This document shows, in pieces, positions 1-8,091 of a stretch of DNA of 64,000 nt. The position numbers were made by a program, and so were the translations under genes. The first letter of the stretch is position 1. Each line of letters opens with the position of its first letter. Origin of the DNA: Rhizobium croatiense (GTDB taxonomy: Bacteria; Pseudomonadota; Alphaproteobacteria; Rhizobiales; Rhizobiaceae). The notes beneath the pieces were generated by a model, which worked only from the letters and a program-made list of their open reading frames with translations, was not told the origin of the DNA and did not search any database. The stretch is from positions 372,001 to 436,000 of the forward strand of contig NZ_JAILYJ010000003.1 of assembly GCF_019793465.1 (NCBI RefSeq). The letters run 5' to 3'.

Positions 1-425
1 CGAAATAGCGGAGTCTGGCCATGGTTCGCGTTCTTCGGTCGGTCTGATTCATCGCAAGGATAGGGTCCTATGCTTAAGGCGCTGTTAACGCGGTTCCGGC
101 TGCGCCACGGCTGCCGGCAGATGTCGCAAATGCGACGGTGATCGGCATCCGGCAGCCGACCTCTTTGCGAAACGGGACTTTACGCCATGTCGCAATTGAC
201 GATAATTGCCTGGAGAGTCGGCGATGCGATCGAGCGGGCGGGCCGTCACGGCCTTGCCGCATCCTGTCGTCAATTTCGAAGCCGATGTCGCATTGCAACC
301 AAGCAGCAGGCGGGCTCGGTGATTAAATGACGCCATGAACAATTCTCCAAGAGGAGAAGGAAGCGGGCGCGCTTCAGCGGTTTTTCCCGCTTAACGGCGG
401 CAGCCGGATGCACGAGGATATGAAG
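1..425. promoter_or_regulatory. Upstream region of gbcA-like gene, no convincing gene
   Basis: No convincing gene lies here. Three copies of the 8-mer ATGTCGCA occur at 121-128, 187-194 and 285-292; the first is part of a palindrome (GTCGCA-AA-TGCGAC, 123-136). A leftward ATG at position 22 opens seven codons (MARLRYF) that run off the window edge, so a divergent gene may start here, but too little of it is visible to call. A GAGGA ribosome binding site at 414-418 sets the start of the next gene at 426. The stretch is long enough to hold a regulated, possibly divergent, promoter region. Confidence 0.5.
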
Positions 426-1670
426 ATGGATATTCGCAGCAACGTTTTGCGTCAGCTCAAGAACCGCCGTGAGGGCTTCAGCCTCGAGCAGCCGTTCTAT
501 ATCGACGAGGATTATTTCCAGCTCGACATGGAGATGATCTATTATCGCGACTGGCTGTTCATGGGCCATGATTGCGAACTGCCGAAGCCGGGCGCTTATT
601 TCACCGTCCAGATCGGCCGCTATCCCGTCGTCATCGTGCGCGGCCGCGACAATGTCATCCGCGCTTTCCACAATAGCTGTCGCCATCGCGGCTCGCGCGT
701 CTGCACCAAGGAGCACGGCTCCTCCGTGCGTCTCGTCTGCCCCTATCATCAGTGGACCTATGATCTCGACGGCAAGCTCGCCTTCGCCCGCCATATGGGG
801 GATGATTTCGACAAGACCGGCTTCAACCTGAAGCCCGTCCATTGCGAGAGCGTGGCCGGCTATATCTTCATCTGCCTCGCCGACACCGCCCCGGATTTCC
901 AGACGGTGCGCGACAAGGTCGAGCCCTACATGGCGCCGCATCGGATCGGCGAGACCAAGGTCGCCTTCCAGAGCACGATCATCGAGAAGGGCAACTGGAA
1001 ACTCGTCTGGGAAAACAACCGCGAGTGCTATCACTGCGCCGCCAATCACCCGGAACTCTGCCGCACCTATCCTGAAGCGCCGAGCGTCACCGGCACCGAT
1101 GGCGGCGCCGACGATCCCGAAATCGCCGGCCATTGGGCGCGCTGCGAGGCCGCCGGCCTGCCGAGCAAGTTCCAGATTTCCCCGGACGGTCAGTTCCGTA
1201 CCGCCCGCATGCCGTTGATCGAAGATGCCGAGAGCTACACCATGTCCGGCAAGCCGGCCGTCAAGCGCCGGATCGCCGACGATATCTCGATCAGCCATAT
1301 CGGCACCATGCTGCTCTTCCACTATCCGACGACCTGGAACCACCTGCTCGGCGACCATGCCATCTCCTTCCGCGTGCTGCCGCTCAGCGCCAACGAGACG
1401 GCGGTGACGACCAAGTGGCTCGTCCATAAGGACGCGGTCGAGGGCGTGGATTACAATCTCGAGGAGCTGACGCACGTCTGGACCGAGACCAACGATCAGG
1501 ATCGCCGCATCGTCGAAGAGAATGCCTTCGGCATCCACTCGCCCGCCTACGAGCCCGGCCCCTATTCCTCCCTGCACGAGGGCGGCGTCATGCAGTTCCT
1601 CGAATGGTATTCGAACTTCATGGTGAACCGGCTGCAGGGCGACCAGGCGAAGATCTCCGCCGTCGCCTGA
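426..1670 (+). CDS. gbcA: Rieske non-haem iron oxygenase, glycine betaine demethylase-like alpha subunit
   Basis: Probable oxygenase component that N-demethylates glycine betaine to dimethylglycine in the cytoplasm. This would feed choline and betaine carbon to one-carbon metabolism. The 414-residue protein has a Rieske [2Fe-2S] site, C85-x-H87 (CRHRG) and C105-x2-H108 (CPYHQW). It is followed by a catalytic domain with the mononuclear-iron motif N198-R-E-C-Y-H203-x4-H208. In-frame ATGs lie at 408, 420 and 426; I chose 426 because GAGGA at 414-418 is spaced seven bases from it. A reductase partner (gbcB) is not in the window and may lie to the left. Rieske family membership is certain. The betaine substrate rests on overall resemblance to GbcA; stachydrine or carnitine oxygenases are alternatives. 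Confidence 0.8.
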   Translation: MDIRSNVLRQLKNRREGFSLEQPFYIDEDYFQLDMEMIYYRDWLFMGHDCELPKPGAYFTVQIGRYPVVIVRGRDNVIRAFHNSCRHRGSRVCTKEHGSSVRLVCPYHQWTYDLDGKLAFARHMGDDFDKTGFNLKPVHCESVAGYIFICLADTAPDFQTVRDKVEPYMAPHRIGETKVAFQSTIIEKGNWKLVWENNRECYHCAANHPELCRTYPEAPSVTGTDGGADDPEIAGHWARCEAAGLPSKFQISPDGQFRTARMPLIEDAESYTMSGKPAVKRRIADDISISHIGTMLLFHYPTTWNHLLGDHAISFRVLPLSANETAVTTKWLVHKDAVEGVDYNLEELTHVWTETNDQDRRIVEENAFGIHSPAYEPGPYSSLHEGGVMQFLEWYSNFMVNRLQGDQAKISAVA

Positions 1671-1724
1671 TGCATGTCGCCTGCAATTAAGGCCGGCTCA
1701 GGTCCGCCGATCTAAAACAGAAAA

Positions 1725-1741
1725 CAGCCGGTCCCCGGCTG
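1725..1741. terminator. GC hairpin after gbcA-like gene
   Basis: A perfect 7-bp stem CAGCCGG/CCGGCTG with a 3-base loop lies 55 bases past the stop codon. On the plus strand it is preceded by an A-rich run (AAAACAGAAAA) and lacks a T tract. On the minus strand the same run reads TTTTCTGTTTT after the stem. It may act as a terminator, most plausibly leftward, but no leftward gene ends here. Confidence 0.35.
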
Positions 1742-1810
1742 CCTTCGGAACCATTCAGCCACGAACGCGTTGCGTGGCAGGCGGTGATCGCCGTTGAATG
1801 GGAGAGAAGA

Positions 1811-2266
1811 ATGATCGGGCTGAAAAACAAAATCGCGACCGCAATTCTTACTGCCGCCGTCGTGCTGACGGGCTTTGCCCCGTCGCAGGCAATTCAGATG
1901 CCCACCGCCCCGCAGGTGGAGAAATCCTCCGCCGTCGAGGAGGTCCAATACCGCCGCTATTATCGCCGCGACTATTACCGGCCCGGCTATCGCCCCGGCG
2001 CCTATTACCGCCCCGGCTGGTATGGCGGCTATCGCGGCTACAGCTATTACCGCCCGGGCTATCGCCGCTATAACGGCTACTGGTACCCGCTCGCCGCCTT
2101 CGGCGCTGGTGCAGTCATTGCCGCCCCGCGCTACGTTGCGCCCGCGCCGCGCTATGGCTCGGCGCACGTCGCCTGGTGCGCCAACCGCTACCGCTCCTAT
2201 CGGGCCTATGACAACACGTTCCAGCCCTATAACGGCCCGCGCCAGCAGTGCTATTCGCCTTATTGA
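1811..2266 (+). CDS. BA14K-family secreted Tyr/Arg/Gly-rich protein
   Basis: A 151-residue exported protein. A signal peptide ([20 protein letters not shown]..., Ala-x-Ala near residue 27) precedes a central low-complexity region of repeated YRPGY/YYRPG units (about residues 45-90). A conserved C-terminal block with [16 protein letters not shown] and GPRQQC is the BA14K signature (lectin-like immunoreactive protein of Brucella, widespread in Rhizobiales). An upstream GTG at 1784 is in frame, but ATG 1811 is preceded by GGGAGAGA and begins the signal peptide cleanly. Likely periplasmic or envelope-located. The molecular function of the family is poorly defined; the neighbours do not suggest one. 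Confidence 0.85.
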   Translation: MIGLKNKIATAILTAAVVLTGFAPSQAIQMPTAPQVEKSSAVEEVQYRRYYRRDYYRPGYRPGAYYRPGWYGGYRGYSYYRPGYRRYNGYWYPLAAFGAGAVIAAPRYVAPAPRYGSAHVAWCANRYRSYRAYDNTFQPYNGPRQQCYSPY

Positions 2267-2659
2267 GGTGAGGTAGGGGACGCGCGACGTGAGTTGGTTA
2301 CCCTACCCTCCGTCATCCTCGGCCTCGAGCCGAGGATCCATGCCCGCTGCTGATGGAGGCCAAGGTGGATCCTCGGGTCAAGCCCGAGTATGACGGAGGG
2401 TGGGGGAAGCTCTGCGCCTAATTCCCTGAGATATCGGGGTCAGAAGCGCCCGTAGCGGGAGACACGATTGCGCAGCGACTGTGTTGGACGGCTTCCGTCC
2501 GTCGGCTTTCGTTTTGAAACATGACTATCGGCTCGGCTGACCAAGCCCGAGTCACCACGCCGGACGGTACCAGCAGCCGCTCATGGACCTGCGCATGCAG
2601 GGGAAAGAGAGGGCGGCATGCAAGAGCCCGTGAGCCCGTTTCATCGTCGGCTGCGAAGC
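2267..2659. other. Intergenic region with one palindromic repeat, otherwise no gene
   Basis: It holds a palindromic repeat at 2306-2401 (listed separately). The rest (2402-2659) has no ribosome binding site plus start that opens a plausible frame. A short GGACGG-CTT-CCGTCC hairpin is present near 2490-2505. The long leftward frame across 2418-2918 is out of phase with the DUF982 gene and is not protein-like. Confidence 0.5.
2306..2401. repeat. Rhizobial palindromic intergenic repeat, family A copy 1
   Basis: Outer inverted arms ACCCTCCGTCAT / ATGACGGAGGGT enclose two internal hairpins, each built on a CCTCGG...CCGAGG stem followed by GATCCA/TGGATCC. The same design occurs at 3054-3141, 13854-13953, 58438-58527 and 62359-62449, and in part at 53092-53120 and 62528-62561. 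These resemble the mosaic intergenic elements (RIME/RPE type) described in rhizobia. They may be transcribed as hairpins between genes. Confidence 0.8.
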
Positions 2660-2923
2660 TCAGTGAACGACAGTGATTACCGAAATGCCAGCTTCGTCGG
2701 CGGCACGGATAAGCGCTGCTCGCGCAGCCTGAGCCGGAATCTCCCCATGTATTGCGTCCCGGCAAGCCATAATCGCCGTGAGATATTCTTCTCCATCGTC
2801 GATTGGCCAGCCAACGGTCAGCATCTCCGCGGCTTGCACGAGAGTTGCGACGAGCTTGTATTTTTCCGGCCCACTCACAACGAGCATCAGAGGGGCAAAT
2901 TCTCCGGATGTGCACCATTTCAT
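2660..2923 (-). CDS. DUF982 domain-containing small protein
   Basis: An 87-residue cytoplasmic protein of the DUF982 family, a group of about 80-100 residue proteins abundant in Rhizobiales. Visible family features are the hydrophobic start of the domain (VVSGPEKYKLVATLVQAAEML), the conserved W-P (GWPIDDGEEYLTAIMACRDAI) and the C-terminal RAALIRAADEAGI. A GTG lies six codons upstream at 2941, but GGGGAGA is correctly spaced before the ATG at 2923. No function is established for this family. The gene stands alone, with repeats on both sides. Confidence 0.75.
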   Translation of the reverse strand: MKWCTSGEFAPLMLVVSGPEKYKLVATLVQAAEMLTVGWPIDDGEEYLTAIMACRDAIHGEIPAQAARAALIRAADEAGISVITVVH

Positions 2924-3212
2924 GACATTAGGTCTCCCCACGGTAAATATATTAGTAACCGTGCAAGAACTATTCCGGGCGAGGTGGCGGCGCGCGCAGC
3001 GTCGCGCAATTGCGGTGTGCCGAAGGTGAGTTTGGCCGGAACGTCACCCCATCCTCCGTCATCCTCGGCCTTGAGCCGAGGATCCATTGGCCTCCACCGC
3101 AGCGGGCATGGATCCTCGGGTCAAGCCCGAGGATGACGGAGAATGGATGAGCCCTGTTATAGGTGTTGCAATCTGTAGCAGAGAAAGGCGAAAGGCGCCG
3201 CCTCTCACACAT
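2924..3212. other. Intergenic gap with DUF982 promoter and palindromic repeat
   Basis: It contains the leftward ribosome binding site of the DUF982 gene, an AT-rich stretch (TAAATATATTAGTAAC, about 2943-2958) that could be its promoter, and repeat family A copy 2 (3054-3141). Nothing else gene-like is visible. Confidence 0.5.
3054..3141. repeat. Palindromic intergenic repeat, family A copy 2
   Basis: CTCCGTCATCCTCGG... and its inverted arm ...CCGAGGATGACGGAG flank two GGATCC-containing hairpins. It lies between the DUF982 gene start and the 3' end of the CorA-type gene. Confidence 0.8.
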
Positions 3213-4208
3213 TCAAAGAATATTCACCCGCCGCAGCAGCCACCAGGCAAGCGCGACGGAGCCGACGATGAGGATGACGGCGTATTCCGTGCCGTAATCG
3301 CCGACGGCGAAGGGCAGGTTGGCGGTGTTCATGCCGAAAAAGCCGGTCACCAGCGTCGGCGGCAGCAGGAAGGCGGTCATGATCGACAGCAGATAGAGGT
3401 GGCGGTTGGTTTCGGAGGATTGTTTCGAATCGATTTCTTCGTGCAGCAGGCGCGCCCGGTCCTGCAGCGCATAGATATCGTGGTCGACCGTCTCCAGCCG
3501 GCTCGTCAGCCGCCGCGCCACGTCGTCGAAGCCGAAGGGCATCTCGTCCTCATCGGCCGCCGCCGCCCGGCGCATCAGCGCCAACACCGTGCGCAGATGG
3601 CGATGCAGCCGCACCACGGTTCGCCTGACCGGCGCCAGCCGGCGGCGCTCGTCGCGCGGGGCGTTGTCGTAGACGATATCCTCGATCTGGTTCAGCTCTT
3701 CGGTGAGTTCGATGACGATGGCGATCAGCGTGCGCTGAAACTCGATCACCAGCAGTTCGAAGAGATCGACCGGCCGCGCGAATTTGCCCGGATTCTTCTC
3801 GATCAGCCCGCGCGCCCGCTCGACGCTGCGCAGCGGCTGCAGCCGCGTGGTGATGATGAAGCGGTCGGACATGGCGAAATGCAGCCAGCCGAGATTGTTG
3901 GTGTCCTGGGCGAAATCGCGCTGGCAGTCGACGAGCGTGCCGTAGAGCATCTGCTCGTCGACGGTGATCGCCGCATGCGTGTCATGCGTCGTCAGCGCCG
4001 ATTTGGCGTCCTCGGTCAGCCCGTCGAGCGTCTCGAGCAAGGCCGGCACGCGGGCGTCGACCAGGTTGAGATGCAGCCAGTAGAAACAGTTGTCGGCGGT
4101 CAGCTCCGCCACCGTCGCGCTGTTGTTCAGCCGCACCGCGGTCTTGTCATCCGGCGAGAAACGATAGGCCCAGACGAAACCGGGGATGTTGACGGGCAAT
4201 GTATCCAT
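3213..4208 (-). CDS. CorA-family divalent metal transporter (ZntB-like)
   Basis: A 331-residue inner-membrane metal ion transporter of the CorA superfamily. A long cytoplasmic alpha/beta and helical domain (residues 1-270) precedes two C-terminal transmembrane helices (about 272-290 and 306-326). The signature GMN motif (292-294, in GFFGMNTANLPF) at the end of the first helix forms the selectivity loop. The absence of the YGMNF-MPE loop seen in classical CorA, and the overall pattern, favour the ZntB branch (zinc transport). Magnesium or cobalt transport cannot be excluded. AAGGA precedes the ATG by 10 bases. It is transcribed alone, divergent from the acyl-CoA dehydrogenase operon. Confidence 0.85.
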   Translation of the reverse strand: MDTLPVNIPGFVWAYRFSPDDKTAVRLNNSATVAELTADNCFYWLHLNLVDARVPALLETLDGLTEDAKSALTTHDTHAAITVDEQMLYGTLVDCQRDFAQDTNNLGWLHFAMSDRFIITTRLQPLRSVERARGLIEKNPGKFARPVDLFELLVIEFQRTLIAIVIELTEELNQIEDIVYDNAPRDERRRLAPVRRTVVRLHRHLRTVLALMRRAAAADEDEMPFGFDDVARRLTSRLETVDHDIYALQDRARLLHEEIDSKQSSETNRHLYLLSIMTAFLLPPTLVTGFFGMNTANLPFAVGDYGTEYAVILIVGSVALAWWLLRRVNIL

Positions 4209-4333
4209 TGTTCGCCGGTCCTTTGCGAAGGCGATGTCATTCTAGAAATTCTCCATGACGTCCATTTGTGCAACTGTGCAAGAGCAAACCGCCAGGTCGG
4301 GTAAACTATCGCACGGCAGGCCGGGAAATCGAA

Positions 4334-4357
4334 ATTGACGTTTACGTAAAAATCAAT
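4334..4357. promoter_or_regulatory. 24-bp palindrome before acyl-CoA dehydrogenase (putative operator)
   Basis: A perfect 10-bp core TTTACGTAAA (4341-4350) is flanked symmetrically by ATTGA (4334-4338) and TCAAT (4353-4357). Twenty of 24 positions are therefore symmetric. It lies 60 bases upstream of the acyl-CoA dehydrogenase start, in the promoter position. The core resembles known operators of acyl-CoA catabolism regulators (for example the MerR-type LiuR, TTTACG...CGTAAA), but the regulator is unknown. Confidence 0.6.
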
Positions 4358-4417
4358 TAGCCCTGGCCTCGGAGGGGTTTTGCACGAAGTGCAGGCCGGT
4401 CCCATGGAGGAGAAAGC

Positions 4418-6193
4418 ATGTATAAGGCGCCTGTCGAGGAAATCGCGTTCACGTTGAAGCATGTAGCGGATATGGGGGAGGCGCTGTCGAACGGTCTTTT
4501 CGGCGACCTCGGCGAAGATCTGGTCGACGCTATTCTCTCCGAGGCGGGACGTTTTGCCACAGAGGAGGTGGCGCCGCTCGCCGACATCGGCGACCGCCAG
4601 GGTGCCCGCCTCATCGACGGCGAAGTCAGGTTGCCGGATGGCTGGCGCGATCTCTACCGCAACTGGATCGCCGGCGGCTGGAACGGCCTGACGGCGCCCG
4701 AAGCCTTCGGCGGCCAGGCCCTGCCCGACATGCTGAATGTCGCGGCGCTAGAAATGTGGAATTCCGGCTCCATGGCCTTTGCGCTCGCCCCGACACTGAC
4801 GATGGGCGCGATCGAGGCGGTCAGCACCCATGGCAGTGCGGCGCTGAAAGACAAATATCTGGCAAAGATGGTGTCCGGCGAATGGACCGGCACGATGAAC
4901 CTGACGGAGCCGCATGCCGGCTCCGATCTCGGCGCGCTGAAGGCCCGCGCCGAGCGGCGCGCCGACGGCAGCTATCGCATCTTTGGCCAGAAGATCTTCA
5001 TCACCTGGGGCGAGCACGACGCGGCCGACAATATCATCCACCTGGTGCTGGCCCGGCTGCCGGATGCGCCGGCCGGCACACGCGGCATCTCGCTCTTTCT
5101 CGTGCCGAAATTCCTGGTGAACGACGACGGTTCGCTTGGCGCCCGCAACGATCTCTTCTGCCATTCGCTGGAGCACAAGCTCGGCATCCACGGTTCGCCG
5201 ACCTGCACGATGATCTATGGGGACGGCCGGTTCGGCGGCGAAAAGGGTGCGATCGGCTGGCTGGTCGGCGAGGAGAACAAGGGGCTCGCCTGCATGTTCA
5301 CGATGATGAACAATGCGCGTCTCGCCGTCGGCATGCAGGGCGTGGCGATCGCAGAGGCGGCCACCCAGAAGGCGCTCGCCTATGCCAGGGAACGCACGCA
5401 GGGCAGGGCGCCGGGTTCGACCGGCGCCGGCATGAGCCCGATCGTCGAACATCCCGACGTCGCCCGTATGCTTCTCACCATGAAGGCGCTGACCCAAGGT
5501 TCGCGCGCCATCTCCTATGCCTGCGCCCATGCGCTCGACATGTCGCGCCGGGCAGGCGATAGCCGCCACTGGCAGGAACGCGCCGCGCTTTTGACGCCGA
5601 TCGCCAAGTCGTTTTCAACCGATGCCGGCGTCGAGGTCGCCTCGCTCGGCATTCAGGTGCATGGCGGCATGGGCTTCATCGAGGAGACGGGTGCCGCGCG
5701 TTATCTGCGTGATGCCCGCATCGCCCCGATCTACGAGGGCACCAACGGCATCCAGGCAATCGACCTCGTCACCCGCAAGCTGCCGCTTTCCGACGGCGAT
5801 CAGGTCATGGGCTTCATCGCCGAATTGAAGGCGATCGCCGAGGCTGTCGGCCGCTCCAATCTCGACGGTTTCGGCGAGACTGCCGCCAGACTCGGCGCCG
5901 CGATTTCAGATCTCGATGAGACGACCGCCTGGCTTCTGGCAGCACTTGCCGATGGGAGGGCCGCCGAGGCGCTTGCCGGCGCCACTCCCTATCAGCGCCT
6001 GTTCGGCCTCGTGCTCACCGGCTGTTATCTCGCCAAGGGTGCTCTGGCCGAAAGCGGCGACGGCAAAGGCAAGGGCCGCATCGCCCTCTGCCGCTTCGCC
6101 GCCGAAAACCTGCTTGCCGAGACCGCGGCCCTTCGCGACCGGGTCGTTATCGGCGCGGCGAGCCTCGCCGCCGCCCGCATCCTGCTTGCCTGA
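4418..6193 (+). CDS. Acyl-CoA dehydrogenase, DmdC/AidB-like large type
   Basis: A 591-residue FAD enzyme that would oxidise an acyl-CoA to the 2-enoyl-CoA. The FAD/substrate signature TEPHAGSD is at 163-170. The catalytic base is the Glu of the YEGTNGIQ motif (E440), the position used in the long acyl-CoA dehydrogenases. A C-terminal extension of about 130 residues matches the DmdC-type C-terminal domain. The family includes methylmercaptopropionyl-CoA dehydrogenase (DmdC) and uncharacterised FadE-like enzymes. A strong GGAGGAGAAAGC ribosome binding site precedes ATG 4418. It forms an operon with the enoyl-CoA hydratase 29 bases downstream, the next step of beta-oxidation. Substrate chain length cannot be read from the sequence. 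Confidence 0.85.
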   Translation: MYKAPVEEIAFTLKHVADMGEALSNGLFGDLGEDLVDAILSEAGRFATEEVAPLADIGDRQGARLIDGEVRLPDGWRDLYRNWIAGGWNGLTAPEAFGGQALPDMLNVAALEMWNSGSMAFALAPTLTMGAIEAVSTHGSAALKDKYLAKMVSGEWTGTMNLTEPHAGSDLGALKARAERRADGSYRIFGQKIFITWGEHDAADNIIHLVLARLPDAPAGTRGISLFLVPKFLVNDDGSLGARNDLFCHSLEHKLGIHGSPTCTMIYGDGRFGGEKGAIGWLVGEENKGLACMFTMMNNARLAVGMQGVAIAEAATQKALAYARERTQGRAPGSTGAGMSPIVEHPDVARMLLTMKALTQGSRAISYACAHALDMSRRAGDSRHWQERAALLTPIAKSFSTDAGVEVASLGIQVHGGMGFIEETGAARYLRDARIAPIYEGTNGIQAIDLVTRKLPLSDGDQVMGFIAELKAIAEAVGRSNLDGFGETAARLGAAISDLDETTAWLLAALADGRAAEALAGATPYQRLFGLVLTGCYLAKGALAESGDGKGKGRIALCRFAAENLLAETAALRDRVVIGAASLAAARILLA

Positions 6194-6222
6194 CAGGCCC
6201 CATGGAGTTCTGAGGAGATCCT

Positions 6223-6975
6223 ATGACCGACCACATCATCGTCGAGCAGCCTTCCGCCCATCCCGGCGTTCAGCTCATTCGCTTCAACCGGCCGGAAAAG
6301 AAGAACGCCTTCACACGGGCGATGTATCGCACCATGACCGATGCGCTCACCGCCGCCAATGCGGACGCGAATATCAGAGTGACGGTCTTTCTCGGCACCG
6401 AAGGCAGCTTCTCGGCCGGCAACGACATCGGCGATTTTCTTGCCACTGCCATGGGCGGCAGCATGGGAGACGAGCTGATCGATTTCCTCTACGCGCTCGC
6501 CAGATCCGAAAAGCCGCTGGTGTCAGGGGTCGACGGCCTGGCGATCGGCATCGGCACCACCCTCAACCTGCATTGCGACCTGACGATCGCCTCCGACCGC
6601 AGCCAGTTCCGCACGCCTTTCGTCGATCTGGCTTTGGTGCCGGAAGCGGCTTCCAGCCTGATTGCGCCGCGCGTGATGGGCCACCAGCGCGCCTTTGCCA
6701 TGCTGGCCGCCGGCGAGGCCTTCAGCGCCGAAGAAGCCCGCGAGGCCGGCCTCATCTGGAAGGTAACGACGCCGGACGAGGTGGAGAATGCGGCGCTTGC
6801 CGCGGCTGCGAAACTCGCCGCCAAGCCACCGGAGGCCTTGAAAATCGCCCGCGATCTCATTTGCGGTTCCCGGGAAGAGGTCATCGCCCGCATCGACGTC
6901 GAGGCCCGTCATTTCGCCACGCGCCTGAAAAGCGCCGAAGCCCGGGCGGCCTTCGAAGCCTTTATGCGCCGCTGA
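6223..6975 (+). CDS. Enoyl-CoA hydratase/isomerase (crotonase family)
   Basis: A 250-residue crotonase-fold enzyme acting on enoyl-CoA produced by the preceding dehydrogenase. The oxyanion-hole segment FSAGNDI (about residues 66-72) and the second block GLAIGIGTTLNLHCD are typical. One acidic residue of the active site is visible in LVPEAAS (about 144). The usual second Glu of true hydratases is less clear, so isomerase or other crotonase chemistry is possible. GAGGAGAT precedes ATG 6223. It is the last gene of the operon, convergent with the metallohydrolase gene that follows. Confidence 0.85.
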   Translation: MTDHIIVEQPSAHPGVQLIRFNRPEKKNAFTRAMYRTMTDALTAANADANIRVTVFLGTEGSFSAGNDIGDFLATAMGGSMGDELIDFLYALARSEKPLVSGVDGLAIGIGTTLNLHCDLTIASDRSQFRTPFVDLALVPEAASSLIAPRVMGHQRAFAMLAAGEAFSAEEAREAGLIWKVTTPDEVENAALAAAAKLAAKPPEALKIARDLICGSREEVIARIDVEARHFATRLKSAEARAAFEAFMRR

Positions 6976-7004
6976 ACGGCGTCCCGGGAGCAAACCGATA
7001 CCGA

Positions 7005-8009
7005 TTATACCATCGGCACATTGAACACCTCACCGGCCCTGAGCGGCCGGAACCGGTCCGAGGCAATATCATGCTCTTTCATCGCCTCTTGCAACGCTCT
7101 CACCGGCGCGTCGACCGCTTCATTCGTCAGTTGGAACGTGGCGAAGTGATGCCCGGCCACATAGGCCGCGTTTGCGAGCTTCATCCCCATCACCGCTTCC
7201 TCAGGATTCTGGTGCTGGCCTTTCATGAACCATCGCGGCTCATAGGCGCCGAAGGGTAAAATCGCCAGGCGAAAGCCGCCGTGTTTCCGCTGCGCCGTTT
7301 TGTAATTGATGCCGTGGTGAAAGCCCGTATCGCCGACGTGATAGATCTTGCCGGCTGGCGTCGACAAGACGAACGACGCCCAGAGCGCCATCCGGCGATC
7401 GGCGGTTCCGCGGGCGGACCAATGGTGGGCAGGCTCCGCATCGATGCTTATTCCGGCGTGCGAGATGCGCTCGCCCCAGTCCATCGATGTCGTCTGCAGA
7501 TCGGGCACGGCGCGGCGGATGATCGTGTCGTTGCCGAGCGGCGTCACGACACGCGGCCGATGCTTCGCATGCAAGCGTTTGAGCGTCGCGATATCGAGAT
7601 GATCATAATGATTGTGCGATACCAGCACGAGATCGATCGGCGGCAAATCATCGAACGCGATGCCCGGTTGAACGACGCGTCTGGGGCCGGCAAAAGTGAA
7701 GGGGCTGACCCGCTCCGACCACACCGGATCGGTGAGAATATTGAGCCCGGCGACCTGCACCAGCATGGTTGCATGCCCAACCATGGTCACCCGCAGGTCT
7801 TCGCCGTCTACGCTTGGATCCGGCTTTGCCGCCGCAAATGGACTTGGGACCGACCGCGGCCAGCGCTCACGGCCGCCGCCGAATTGCCACCGCAAGAGCT
7901 CGCGGAAACCAAGCGGCTCGATGCCTTCGGGATTGAAGAAGTACGTGCCGTCGAAGTGGTCGGACACCGGGCCCGCATAGTAGGGATTGCGTCTTTTGGT
8001 CTTGCGCAT
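7005..8009 (-). CDS. Metallo-beta-lactamase-fold hydrolase (NAPE-PLD/UlaG-like)
   Basis: A 334-residue MBL-fold protein. The metal-binding motif SHNHYDHLD (HxHxDH type, about residues 138-146) is preceded by GHATMLVQVAGLNILTDPVWS and followed by HVGDTGFH and VAGHHFATF. This layout matches the NAPE-hydrolysing phospholipase D and UlaG-like branch, which often acts on phosphodiester or lactone bonds. No signal peptide is seen, so it is probably cytoplasmic. AAGGAAACC lies about 9 bases before the ATG. The region just upstream holds a 53-base palindrome (8030-8082). The substrate is unknown. Confidence 0.8.
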   Translation of the reverse strand: MRKTKRRNPYYAGPVSDHFDGTYFFNPEGIEPLGFRELLRWQFGGGRERWPRSVPSPFAAAKPDPSVDGEDLRVTMVGHATMLVQVAGLNILTDPVWSERVSPFTFAGPRRVVQPGIAFDDLPPIDLVLVSHNHYDHLDIATLKRLHAKHRPRVVTPLGNDTIIRRAVPDLQTTSMDWGERISHAGISIDAEPAHHWSARGTADRRMALWASFVLSTPAGKIYHVGDTGFHHGINYKTAQRKHGGFRLAILPFGAYEPRWFMKGQHQNPEEAVMGMKLANAAYVAGHHFATFQLTNEAVDAPVRALQEAMKEHDIASDRFRPLRAGEVFNVPMV

Positions 8010-8029
8010 TCGGAATCGGTTTCCTTGAC

Positions 8030-8082
8030 CGAGGATAGGATGACTTTAAGCCTGTTGGCTTGAAATCTGAATCCTATCCTCG
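8030..8082. repeat. 53-base palindrome between SDR gene and MBL-fold gene
   Basis: Perfect 12-bp arms CGAGGATAGGAT (8030-8041) and ATCCTATCCTCG (8071-8082) enclose an imperfect inner stem (TTTAAGCC / GGCTTGAAA) with loop TGTT. It fills most of the 82-base gap between two leftward genes. It could end SDR transcription, act as an operator for the MBL gene, or be a mobile palindromic element. No T tract follows on either strand, so it is not a standard intrinsic terminator. Confidence 0.7.
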
Positions 8083-8091
8083 ATTAACGCG

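Noticed and set aside
1-22. A leftward start (MARLRYF) at the window edge
   Set aside because: Only seven codons and a weak ribosome binding site are visible, so it cannot be called as a gene.
138-326. A 62-codon rightward frame upstream of gbcA
   Set aside because: No ribosome binding site, no recognisable family and a composition unlike protein; more likely promoter DNA.
270-1577. A 435-codon leftward frame across the gbcA-like gene
   Set aside because: It is antisense to a strong Rieske oxygenase gene, has no ribosome binding site and its composition is the usual mirror of GC-rich coding DNA.
2418-2918. A 166-codon leftward frame overlapping the DUF982 gene
   Set aside because: It is out of phase with the recognisable DUF982 protein and has no family features.
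3087-4304. A 405-codon rightward frame
   Set aside because: It lies antisense over the CorA-type gene and is rich in Arg/His, typical of an antisense shadow.
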